DNA from: Phycisphaerae bacterium
Lineage (GTDB): Bacteria; Planctomycetota; Phycisphaerae; UBA1845
Direction of reading: 5' to 3'
NCBI GenBank assembly: GCA_029260135.1
Contig: JAJDDV010000110.1
Location: 1 to 64,000 of the forward strand
DNA length: 64,000 nt
This document shows positions 34,555 to 43,122 of this stretch, piece by piece. The notes under the pieces are model-generated. The model had not been told where the DNA came from. It did not search any database and saw only the letters and a program-made list of their open reading frames with translations. The position numbers were made by a program, and so were the translations under genes. The number at the start of each line of letters is the position of its first letter. The first letter of the stretch is position 1.

Positions 34555-35950
34555 ACTGATCGAAGCGCTTCCCGTGGAAGCGCAGGAAGTGGGCGAACCG
34601 GGTACCACACTCAAGGAGCTGGTTCACGCGCTGTCACACAAGAAGGTCCCGATCGGTCGGTTGAACCGATTCTGGATCCTCGGGACGCTGCAGGCCAAGG
34701 TCGTCGCAGCCTACATGGCCTGGTGGCTTCGCAGCGGGTACGCCTCCGCCGACAAAAAGCAACGTACGCTAAATGAGACGCATCTCAAAGCCGCGTTGAA
34801 GCTGCTCGGCGGCATGACCTACCTGCGTGGCGCCGTCATGAAGATGGGGCAGATCATCGCGTCTCATCCGGACGTCGCGCCGGAGCAGTTCGCCGATGTG
34901 TTCGGGCGACTCTTCTTCGAAGCCCCGCCGATGCACTTCTCGCTGCTGCGCGAGTTCGTTCGCGCCGAGCTCGGTGCCGATCCGGAGGATATTTTCGACG
35001 GCTTCGAAACGCGTGCGTTTGCCGCGGCCTCGCTGGGGCAGGTTCATCGCGCCTACCTGAAGGGCACCGACCAGCGCGTGGCCATCAAGATCCAGTATCC
35101 CAACATTGCACGATCCATCCGCGACGACTATCGAAACATGATGGCGTTCCTGCTACCCATGCGACTCAGCGGCGACTGGGAGAACATGAAATCGCAGTTC
35201 GAGGGCGTCGGTCGTATGCTCGAAATGGAAACCGACTACGAGCAAGAGGCCGAAAACCTGCGCATCGCACGATCCACATTCACCGAGGCCGACCAGATCG
35301 TCGTTCCGCGCGTCTTCCCCGAGGTCTCCACGCGGCGCATTCTCACGATGGAGTACCTGCAAGGACTGCACCTGGACAAGTTCCTCGAGGCCCAGCCCTC
35401 GCAGGAGACGTGCGACGACTTCGGCGCGAAGATCTGCACCGCCATCTTTCGTATGGGGTATGCGAAGCGCTTGGCCTACGCCGATCCACAACCCGGCAAC
35501 TACCTCTTCATGCCCGACGGCCGCCTCGGCGCGATCGACTTCGGCTGCTGCTATCACCACACCGACGACGACTTCCGGCACATGGCCGAAGTGGAACGCG
35601 CGTACGTCGAGGCGCCGGAAAAACTCCGCCGCTGTCTCGCCGAAGCCTGCGACCTGACCGCAAAACAAGAAGCCGACGACGCGCGCATGAAGGTGATCAC
35701 CGATTGGTGTGAATGGGCGTGGGAACCGCTCGTACACGAGGGGCCGTTCGACTTCGGCAACCGAGGCTACTTCCGTCGCGGCGTCGAGTTGTACGGCGAA
35801 CTGATGCGCCGCCGCTATACCCGAAGTCGCCCGGTCAACACCTGGATGAGCAAGAGCATCTACGGCATGCGCGCCATGCTCTGCCGCCTCAAGGCCAGAG
35901 TCGACCTCAAGGCCATCCACCGCAAAGAGTCGACGGTTCTGGCGGAGTAA
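34526..35950 (+). CDS. ABC1/AarF (UbiB-like) atypical kinase
   Basis: A 474-residue member of the ABC1/ADCK/UbiB family, ATPase-like proteins linked to isoprenoid quinone and lipid metabolism. Visible motifs: KMGQ in RGAVMKMGQIIASHPD, the Ala-rich loop AAASLGQVHRA, VAIKIQYP (ATP-binding Lys), EQEAENLR, ADPQPGNYLF (catalytic loop; family usually ADPHPGN, so His is Gln here) and AIDFGCC. ATG 34526 was chosen because AGGGAGG lies six bases before it. It overlaps the TetR gene; the pair may adjust membrane or quinone metabolism. Confidence 0.88.
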   Translation: MSSMSPQIAELIEALPVEAQEVGEPGTTLKELVHALSHKKVPIGRLNRFWILGTLQAKVVAAYMAWWLRSGYASADKKQRTLNETHLKAALKLLGGMTYLRGAVMKMGQIIASHPDVAPEQFADVFGRLFFEAPPMHFSLLREFVRAELGADPEDIFDGFETRAFAAASLGQVHRAYLKGTDQRVAIKIQYPNIARSIRDDYRNMMAFLLPMRLSGDWENMKSQFEGVGRMLEMETDYEQEAENLRIARSTFTEADQIVVPRVFPEVSTRRILTMEYLQGLHLDKFLEAQPSQETCDDFGAKICTAIFRMGYAKRLAYADPQPGNYLFMPDGRLGAIDFGCCYHHTDDDFRHMAEVERAYVEAPEKLRRCLAEACDLTAKQEADDARMKVITDWCEWAWEPLVHEGPFDFGNRGYFRRGVELYGELMRRRYTRSRPVNTWMSKSIYGMRAMLCRLKARVDLKAIHRKESTVLAE

Positions 35951-35980
35951 ATCGAATCGAGCAGGTCATTGCCGGCGCCG

Positions 35981-37483
35981 TCAGCGGACCGCCGGTGCGC
36001 CGGGGTCGACCGTCAGCGCGACGGTGAAGTCACCACGCAGGTAGCGGCACTTCCCGCCCTTGTTCTCGCAGACGTAATAGAGCGCATAAGCGGGGATGTT
36101 CACTGCGCCGGACGCCGCATCCTCAGGCACAGCCAGTTCGAACTCGATCGCGCGATCTTCCTGCGACTCCGCCGCCGACGGATTGGGATAACGCAGCGAT
36201 CCCTCGCCCAGCGCAAACCCCTTCGGCAGCACAACGCGAACCACAACGTCCTTCGATTCGTTGTTCCAGTACGGACGCGATCGTTCGTTTAGCCGCAAGA
36301 CCACGCGAACACGCACGCGCTTCCCGGGCTTCACGCGCGCCGGCGTCACCACTGGTTCGATCTTCACAAACGCCTGCGCATCGCGCCCGATGCGCTCCTC
36401 CGACGCATCCACAACCTGGTTGGCTGCGGAAGTCTGACCTTCGCCCTTCGAGTGCTTCCGTTGCGGCGCCGCAATCTCCGAGCCCGAAGGCTCGATCCTT
36501 AGTGCAACCGGCGTCTCGCCGCGCGCGATGATCTCACGCCTGGCCTCATCAACCCAGGTGTAAAACGCGTACGGCTTGTCCAATCGCGGACCATACTGCT
36601 GAATCCGCCGCCGCCAGATGTACTGATTCGGATTGTTCGACAACGCCAGGCCCCACTGCTCGACGGCCGCCTGAGCATCACCCGCACGCCGACCACGCAT
36701 TTCCGATCGCCGCCGAAGCGCCACGCCGAGCCGAAAGTGCGCTCGACCGTCCGCCGGGTCGATCGCCAGCGCCTTCTCGTACGCCTCGATCGCTTCGGAC
36801 AATTTCGATACCGCAGCGTTGCCACCGCCTTTGGCTGGACCAGCCGCCAAAAACAGCGCATCGCCGAGCGTTCGCCACGCGCTGGCGCTCGCCGCTTGCT
36901 CCGCCGCGTCACGAAGATCACCCGCGTTCTGCGGCTGCATCAGGTTGTAGTCCGGCGGGAGCGGTGTCGCTGGATAGTCCATCTCCATGAACTTCATGGC
37001 AAATCGGTTTGGGCGGATGTTCACGTGGCGAACGATGCCCGACGCATCCAGCGCCACCGGCACCGGAACAAGTGAAAGATCCAACACATTGAGCGAATCG
37101 ACAAGAATAGGCCAACCGATCTCCCGCCACTGCGCATACAGCCGCGCACGACCAGGATGCTGTTCTTGCACCACACCGACGACGGTCAACTTGCCCGCGT
37201 CCACGAAAGGCTGGATGACTTGCTGCCACACGGGCAGAACGCGCCGACAACCGGCTCACCAGGATGCAAAGTGAATCAGTAATACCTTCCGGCCACGGAA
37301 GTCAGAAAGGTTGACTGGGTCGCCCTCGAGTGTCGGAAGTCGGAAGTCGGGGTATATATTCCCCACTTTCATTCCAAGGGCCGGTGGGTCGTCGGCGGAT
37401 GTGATCCCCATGGTACCTTGCACGCCCCCCGCACCTACGATCCCGATGACGACATAGCGTGAGAGTTTCGATCGCTGGAGCAC
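35981..37483 (-). CDS. Candidate selenoprotein: redoxin-TPR protein with in-frame TGA at the redox site
   Basis: One 500-codon frame from GTG 37483 (perfect AAAGGAGG seven bases upstream) to 35981, interrupted only by TGA at 37258-37256, codon 76. The N-terminus is a signal/anchor; about 35-150 is a thioredoxin-fold redoxin (GMKVGNIYPDFRLPTLEG, NLSDFRGRKVLLIHFASW). The TGA falls directly after FASW and is followed by AGC, so it reads FASW-U-A-G-C, a UxxC version of the CxxC active site. Codons after the TGA continue the fold (PVWQQVIQPF, VVGVVQEQ, GWPILVDS). A TPR-like region lies at about 200-290, and a C-terminal beta domain (365-500) ends with C472-x6-C479, like the DsbD N-terminal domain. 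Predicted role: extracytoplasmic thiol-disulfide exchange. Sequencing error or a split gene is the alternative; the position of the stop makes selenocysteine more likely. Confidence 0.8.
37223..37237 (-). promoter_or_regulatory. SECIS-like stem-loop downstream of the in-frame TGA
   Basis: In the mRNA, CUGCC (37237-37233) pairs with GGCAG (37227-37223), leaving the five-base loop CGUGU; two further U-A pairs form past a bulge. The loop starts 24 bases after the UGA and has G as its second base. Both features fit the published bacterial SECIS consensus (G in the first two loop positions, loop roughly 16-37 bases after UGA). Pairing was done by eye. Confidence 0.6.
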
Positions 37484-37738
37484 GCGTTGCCTCCTTTGCG
37501 TGTGGCGGGTTCATTCGGCCTGGGCTGTCTCCGCCGACCAGACTCACCGGTCTATTCTGTTCAGTAAGTCAAAATAGGCGAAATCGTCGCCTGCATCCAT
37601 GAGCTGCCACTCGAAACGACGGCCGGTTATTCCCATACGTTCGTTGATCTCGACTTACCGCCGCGCCCGGCTGTTGTCCAAGCCGTTGTTGTAGCGTATC
37701 TTTCCAGGTGTCGAGGATGATCATCCGGAGATCGCGGT

Positions 37739-38827
37739 ATGCCCAGTCAAACCTGCTCCTGCGGTGCGAAGTACAAGTTTCCGGATGCGTCCGTCGGCAA
37801 GCGCGCCAAGTGCAAGAAGTGCGGCAGCGTATTCGAGCTGACCGACGACGCGGACATGAGCCCGATCGCCATCGCCGATGAGCCGCCACCGCCACCGCCC
37901 ATGCCCTACGGCGAGGATGGTCATCCGGATGTGCATCGCGAGCGCATCGTCGAACGTCCACAAGCCTCTCCGGTCGGCGTGAGTGAGCGAGTTTCCTCTG
38001 ATAACGGTTCCGACCCGCTCGTCGATGCCCCGACCCCCGCGAAGGGCTATTGGAACTCGGCACTGTTGGCGCTCTTGTTTCCCTCGTCCCCGCACAACCT
38101 CGTGACGTTCCTCATGCTGTGGGTGTGCATTTCGGCCGGGCTCTTTGTCGCGATGATCGTTCCGTTCATCGGAATACTCGTCTTCATTTTCACGATGGGC
38201 TGGTACTACTCTTACCTCTTCGCTGTGGTAGGTGCATCTGCGGGCGGCGACGAAGACCTCCCGAAGATCGGATATGCGGACGACGGTTTGTGGGCGTACG
38301 GTGTCAACTGCATTAAGTGGATGGGAAGCTTCGTTGTCGCGTTTGCCCCGGCAGCGATCTGTTTCATGTTGATCTACCAAGCGATGGGGCCCCAGGCTCA
38401 ATTCGGTGCAACCGCAGACGGCATGAATGAACTTCTGTCAGGTGGCCCCGCTGCATGGGTGCAGGCATCGCGCGCGGAGCTTCTACTGCTCTTGCTGATC
38501 GGATTCGGGCTGGTCGCCTGGCCGATGATCGTGCTGTGTGTTGCGCTGGGTGGGTTTTCGTGCTTTGCCCGCCCGGACTTGCTGATTCGAACGGTCTTAC
38601 GGTCGGTGGACGGCTACATCCTCACGCTCATCATGCTTGCGGTTACGGTCGCACTGAACGGCTTGGCCGAAGATATTGTCAGAAACCGGATCGCGGTCGG
38701 AAAGGGCGCTGCATTCCTCGGCTTCCTCTTTCGCGGCGTCACCATCTATACCGACATCGTCCTGATGAAACTCATCGGGCTCTACTACTGTCATCACAAG
38801 CACAAGTTTCTGTGGTCGTGGGGGTAG
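37739..38827 (+). CDS. Multi-pass membrane protein with N-terminal zinc ribbon
   Basis: A 362-residue protein. The first 35 residues form an MJ0042-like ribbon (CSCGAKYKFPDASVGKRAKCKKCGSVFEL, four Cys). A Pro-rich linker follows, then about six membrane helices (about 110-150, 195-220, 240-270, 290-310 and 330-350). Proteins with this combination are common in planctomycetes and unassigned. GGAG is nine bases before ATG 37739. It is divergent from the selenoprotein gene. Confidence 0.75.
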   Translation: MPSQTCSCGAKYKFPDASVGKRAKCKKCGSVFELTDDADMSPIAIADEPPPPPPMPYGEDGHPDVHRERIVERPQASPVGVSERVSSDNGSDPLVDAPTPAKGYWNSALLALLFPSSPHNLVTFLMLWVCISAGLFVAMIVPFIGILVFIFTMGWYYSYLFAVVGASAGGDEDLPKIGYADDGLWAYGVNCIKWMGSFVVAFAPAAICFMLIYQAMGPQAQFGATADGMNELLSGGPAAWVQASRAELLLLLLIGFGLVAWPMIVLCVALGGFSCFARPDLLIRTVLRSVDGYILTLIMLAVTVALNGLAEDIVRNRIAVGKGAAFLGFLFRGVTIYTDIVLMKLIGLYYCHHKHKFLWSWG

Positions 38828-39214
38828 TCGGCAACTGAACCCGGTCGCCCATGCGGATGAGCGCGGTAATCACACTAGTGAGGCTGCCCCACACATCAGA
38901 TGCTCTTTGGTCGGAGGTGGGCGAAGCGCCTTCGGTTTCGCCGGCGCAAAGAGGCTGCGACACTGCACGACACGGATGGGCAGCCTGAAAGGCTGCAAGA
39001 TCTCAGCCGGTGGCAAGACCGCCGAAGGTGGGCGTCGCCACCGGACTACACCACCCACACCCATCACGACCCTGAAAGGGTCGAAGGAAAATGCCGTGGA
39101 TGACTCATCCGCCGGCGTTGGATACGCTAGACAATCGAACAGACGGTACAGACGGAAGCATCGAGAGGATCGCGTATACCATAGACTTCACGGACACCCT
39201 CATCACACCCGTGA
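38828..39214. other. Intergenic region containing a dispersed repeat
   Basis: No gene is supported between the two convergent membrane protein genes. Most of the interpretable content is the three-hairpin element at 38980-39100. Confidence 0.5.
38980..39100. repeat. Three-hairpin dispersed element, copy 2
   Basis: Same order as copy 1: GCAGCC-TGAAA-GGCTGC (38980-38996), CCGGTGGC...GCCACCGG (39007-39044) and CGACCC-TGAAA-GGGTCG (39067-39083), then GAAGGAAAATGCCGTGGA. Outer hairpins are nearly identical to copy 1, while the middle stem has changed on both sides together and its loop length differs. Confidence 0.75.
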
Positions 39215-39700
39215 CTATGGCGAGAAAGCGCCGGCGGCAATCAAAGCAAGCCCGGCCAGCACCGCACCGAGCGCCAGATTCGGTTTCGGTTGAATGTTCA
39301 TCTTCTCCTGAGCCCAGTCTGGAAGAGACCCGACGCGAAATGCGCCCAGCCCGAGGAATGCGACACCCACACCGCAAAGAACACTCGCCAACCGCGACAA
39401 GCCCACGAGCCCTGCGGGCGTTCCCGGAAGCAGCACGAAGACCCGGATCGCAAACACGACACCCGCCACCTTGAGCGCCACGCCGACCCACAACAACGTA
39501 TCTTCGATCCGCGAGGCCTGCGCTTTGATCTTCCGCTTCTGCTGCTCCCACTCCTTGGCGACAATGAAATGGCCGCACTCCGGGCAACGCTTCGAAACCG
39601 CGTCCTTCAGGTTATATCCGCACACCGTGCAGAACGTGGGTTCCTCGGGGCGACCTCCAGCATCCGACATGCGGTCGAGGTGGTCAGTGTGGATCGGCAC
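39215..39700 (-). CDS. Small zinc-ribbon membrane protein
   Basis: A 161-residue protein with an N-terminal ribbon CTVCGYNL...RCPECGHF (two CxxC pairs), a charged helix (about 50-68) and about three membrane helices (70-92, 100-122 and 140-160). The GTG start at 39700 overlaps the stop codon of the upstream K+ channel gene by one base; ATG 39670, nearer to the ribbon, is an alternative. The overlap suggests the two proteins are coexpressed. Function unknown. Confidence 0.7.
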   Translation of the reverse strand: MPIHTDHLDRMSDAGGRPEEPTFCTVCGYNLKDAVSKRCPECGHFIVAKEWEQQKRKIKAQASRIEDTLLWVGVALKVAGVVFAIRVFVLLPGTPAGLVGLSRLASVLCGVGVAFLGLGAFRVGSLPDWAQEKMNIQPKPNLALGAVLAGLALIAAGAFSP

Positions 39701-40722
39701 TATCCCGCACCGTTGTTGGCCGTGTCGATCTCGTCGAGTCGGCTCGAAACTCCACCGGGACCGACGAGAATCAGTGTATCCCCCAGCGACAGCACCGCAT
39801 CAGGATCAGGATTGACGATCGCTTCACCGTCGGCCCGCTTGATGGCGACGGCGATCGCGCCGGTGTGATGCCGAACATGCGCGTCGCGCAACGTCTGACC
39901 CACCAAAGGAGACCGCGACTTGATCAGATACTCGTCGATTTCCAGATCGACGCCCTTGCCGGCCAGCTCGACGAAGTCCACCACGGTCGGGCGAGTCAAC
40001 ACGTTGGCCACCTTCATCGCGCCGGTGGCCTGCGGGCAAACCACGCGCGTCGCACCCGCTCGTTTCAACTTGGCCTCCGCCGCAGGTTGCTCCGCCCGAG
40101 CGATGACCACAAGATCCGGACGCAGCGTGTGCGCCGTCAGCGTGATGTATACGTTATCCGCATCACTGGGAAGCGTGGTGACCAAGGCGCGCGCCTTGTG
40201 AAGCCCCGCGCGGACCACCGTCTCCTCTTCCGTCGCATCACCGAGCACGAACGGCGATCCGAGTTCGCGCATCGTTTCCTGCAGCTTCTCGTCGCGATCA
40301 ATCACTGCCAACGCGACGCCGCGCTGCCGCAGTTCTTCCGCCGCCAACGCCCCCATGCGGCCGAACCCGCACAAGATGACATGATCGTGCAATGCATGAA
40401 GGGACTTTTGCATCTTCTGTTGCTCCCGTACCGATCGAAGCTCTCCACTCACCACAAGAGACACCAACGAGCCGAACGCGTAAGAGACCGTGACGATGCC
40501 GAACGTGATGACGCCGATCGTCCACATGCGCGCGGAACCACTGAGCTCCCACGGTTCACCATACCCCACCGTCGACAGCGTAATCACCGTCATGTAAACC
40601 GCGTCACGAAAACCGACGCCGCGCTCGGCTTCAATGACCATGTAACCGGTCGCGCCGACCATCAACACCGCGAGGAGGGCGAGAAGGGCTAAGCTGAATC
40701 GATGGCGCGCCGTCACGAGCAA
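39700..40722 (-). CDS. Potassium channel protein with RCK (TrkA-N and TrkA-C) domains
   Basis: A 340-residue ligand-gated K+ channel of the two-helix MthK type. The pore carries the selectivity filter TVGYGE between two membrane helices (about 8-30 and 65-90). The cytoplasmic TrkA-N domain (about 112-230) starts with the Rossmann motif CGFGRMG, and a TrkA-C domain (about 250-330) follows. It should control K+ flux in response to a nucleotide or ion. ATG 40722. The next gene on the strand overlaps it by one base. Confidence 0.92.
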   Translation of the reverse strand: MLVTARHRFSLALLALLAVLMVGATGYMVIEAERGVGFRDAVYMTVITLSTVGYGEPWELSGSARMWTIGVITFGIVTVSYAFGSLVSLVVSGELRSVREQQKMQKSLHALHDHVILCGFGRMGALAAEELRQRGVALAVIDRDEKLQETMRELGSPFVLGDATEEETVVRAGLHKARALVTTLPSDADNVYITLTAHTLRPDLVVIARAEQPAAEAKLKRAGATRVVCPQATGAMKVANVLTRPTVVDFVELAGKGVDLEIDEYLIKSRSPLVGQTLRDAHVRHHTGAIAVAIKRADGEAIVNPDPDAVLSLGDTLILVGPGGVSSRLDEIDTANNGAG

Positions 40723-40957
40723 GACCTCAGTGTTGTGATGATTCGGCTATAGCGTGTAACGTCCAAGCGTAGCGGGGAAAGTGTCGTGTTTCCCGCGTGC
40801 GGAGTCGTTCAACACGCTACACTTGAATAGAACTCGCTCTAAGGTAGAGGTGCAGGGCGCAAGAAGCAAGGATGAAAGATCGGCGGCGCACGATGTGTAG
40901 GGTCTCGGTTTACCAGGGTGAATGCGCTGAAACACCGCGCGGCAAGAGAGGCAGACG

Positions 40958-41551
40958 TTACACATGCCCCGCGGAGGCGGTCGCCGGGACACGATCTTCG
41001 ATCAACCGCACCAACGAGCCGACATTGAAGGGCTTGCTGAGGTAGCCGTCGAAACCCTCCTGAAGCAACGCCTGTCCCTGTGCGTCGTCCATCCCCTGCG
41101 CCACGCCGATCAATACCGTCTCGCCGGAGGTCGGCAAAGAGCGCACAAAACGCGTGATGACAGCCGGACTCACATCGGGAAGCGTTACGTCGGCGATGAC
41201 GACGTCGGGTTTGAGTTCCTGCGCCGCTGCTCCCGCTTCCATCGCGGACTGGGCGGTAGCCACCTCGAAGTCGCCGTGATCGCGAAGTGCCGACTGAATG
41301 GCATCGCACAGTGCGATGTCGGCATCGAGCACCAGCACGCGCGTCCAACCCTGGTCCAGCCCGTTCAACGGAATCCCGTGCGTGCGCATGAAGCGGATCA
41401 ACTGATCGAGAGGGATGCGCCGGTCTTTGCTTCCCGGAATCCGATAACCACGAAGGTGTCCGGCATCGAACCACTTCGAGACCGTGCGCGGGGCTACGTT
41501 ACAGAGCTTGGCAACTTCGCCCGTGGTCAAAACACTCTTTGGAGGACGCAT
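40958..41551 (-). CDS. Regulator with excisionase-type HTH and receiver domain
   Basis: A 197-residue protein. The N-terminal MerR/excisionase-like helix-turn-helix (about 7-55) is shown by LTTGEVAKLCNVAPRTVSKW and GSKDRRIPLDQL. A CheY-like receiver (about 70-190) retains the acidic pair region (LVLDADI), the phosphoacceptor Asp in VVIADVTLPD and the Lys in LSKPF, so it should be phosphorylatable. DNA binding at the N-terminus with the receiver at the C-terminus is the reverse of ordinary response regulators. No histidine kinase is nearby. Confidence 0.82.
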   Translation of the reverse strand: MRPPKSVLTTGEVAKLCNVAPRTVSKWFDAGHLRGYRIPGSKDRRIPLDQLIRFMRTHGIPLNGLDQGWTRVLVLDADIALCDAIQSALRDHGDFEVATAQSAMEAGAAAQELKPDVVIADVTLPDVSPAVITRFVRSLPTSGETVLIGVAQGMDDAQGQALLQEGFDGYLSKPFNVGSLVRLIEDRVPATASAGHV

Positions 41552-41971
41552 GAGTCAGCTTCCCACCGCCGAACCGGGCACGACGCCTTCCAAGCGCCGC
41601 CCGTGTTTCGGCCTCCGGATCGGGCCAGGGACCGTCCGTCCCACGGCCGATACATCGGCAGTCAATGCGCTTGACTGTTCTTGTGCGTCGTCCCGCCCGC
41701 CGGAAGACCGTCAGAGGAACCAAGGCGACGGCCTCGAAATTCCGCGCCGACTCGCGAGGAGTGAGTCGGCCCAGGTGGTCCGGTAATCCCCCGAACGGAC
41801 CACGACTCAACAGATGCTAGGCCTCGCCATCACCGACTTTCAACTCGGCGGGCGCATTCTTCGGCACAATTCTGAATTGGATGAATAGGAAGAGCCGCGC
41901 GTAGTTAAGTTGGCTACACTAGGAAAACAAAATCGCGACGTCTCGCCCGTTTAGAAGGCAGAGTGAAAAAC
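41552..41971. other. Intergenic, nothing recognised
   Basis: This 420-base stretch separates two minus-strand genes. It should hold the promoter of the HTH/receiver gene, but no clear elements, repeats or genes were identified. Confidence 0.4.
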
Positions 41972-42940
41972 TTACCGCGCGGGCAACTGGATTTCGGCGC
42001 CGACTTTTAACCGCTTCGGATCGCCCTTTACGAGATCGCGATTGAGTTCGAACAATTCGTTCCATCGAGAAGAGTCGCCCAGCAACTTCGCAGCGATCTT
42101 GTAGAAACTGTCACCAGGTTGCACGCGATACGTGCGCGCTGTCGTGGAGGTGGGGCGCTCGACCTCGCGCGTCGCCGACGAAGTCGCCTTCTGCGAAGCC
42201 GCGGGGATCTTGATGATCTGCCCGGGATGAAGGCTTGCCGGGTTGGTGATCTGGGGGTTGCTGCGAATCAGGAACGGCGTGAACTGCTCGGAACCGTAGT
42301 ACCGCTTCGCCAGCAGCGCAAAGCTGTCGCCCGGCTGAACGCGGTGCGTTTCCACGACGTGCTCCGCGCGCACCGCCGACTTGGGTCTCGCCTTCACCGA
42401 CTCCGAAGGCGTCGCCGCCAGCGAAACCGGTGAAGGCGTCGGTTTCTTCACCGGCGCCTGTCCTTGCCCCGTGACGGACGGGTTTGAGTTCTTCTTCGCG
42501 CCCTGCGCCACACGCTGCCCGGACGCCGGGGTCGTGGCTTTAGGTGTGACGACTGGCTTTTTCGGTGTGGGATTCCGCTGCGCCATCTTGGTCGGTGTTG
42601 TTTTGGGCTGAGACCGCTTGCGCGCCGCCCCGTTTCCGCTTCTCGTCGCCCGAGGTGGATTGTTGCGTCGTTGGGGCTGTGCAGCGCGGCGAGCGCCGGT
42701 GGGGGTCGGCTTCTTCGTCCGGGCTCCAGTCGCCTTCGGCTTCAGCGTGTTTCTTGCCGATGTCGCCGGCTTCGCGCTGGCCGTTTTGGGTTGACTCTTT
42801 TCGGCCGGCTGCGACGCCTGATCCGTAGCCGACGCCAGTGAGACCGGCTTCTCCTCCTTGGCTCGATACATGAAGTAGGATCCGGCGACGAAGACGACGA
42901 CCATCGAGGTGACAATTCCGAGCTTGATGTCGGGACGCAT
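41972..42940 (-). CDS. Membrane-anchored double LysM protein
   Basis: A 322-residue protein with a short N-terminal membrane helix (about 8-25), a long low-complexity Lys/Pro/Thr/Ala/Arg linker (about 30-190), then two LysM domains (about 197-248 and 268-320, starting HRVQPGDSFALLAKRYYG and YRVQPGDSFYKIAAKLLG). LysM domains bind peptidoglycan-type glycans. The cationic linker may span or contact the wall. AAAGGGAG lies six bases before ATG 42940. It is downstream of the RND exporter gene on the same strand. Confidence 0.88.
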   Translation of the reverse strand: MRPDIKLGIVTSMVVVFVAGSYFMYRAKEEKPVSLASATDQASQPAEKSQPKTASAKPATSARNTLKPKATGARTKKPTPTGARRAAQPQRRNNPPRATRSGNGAARKRSQPKTTPTKMAQRNPTPKKPVVTPKATTPASGQRVAQGAKKNSNPSVTGQGQAPVKKPTPSPVSLAATPSESVKARPKSAVRAEHVVETHRVQPGDSFALLAKRYYGSEQFTPFLIRSNPQITNPASLHPGQIIKIPAASQKATSSATREVERPTSTTARTYRVQPGDSFYKIAAKLLGDSSRWNELFELNRDLVKGDPKRLKVGAEIQLPAR

Positions 42941-43122
42941 GGCAAACTCCCTTTGCTGTACGATCCTTCAGGCAGGTTCCCGGCGCGTCGCAACAAATAC
43001 GCCCGAGCGGAGATCGCACATTCGCCATCCAGAGCGGCTCGGCGCCAACACGAAGGCCGCGCGAATCCGGACGATCTCATCGTGAAGTGTACGCCCCGTC
43101 GATGGGACGGTCAAGCAAAAAC

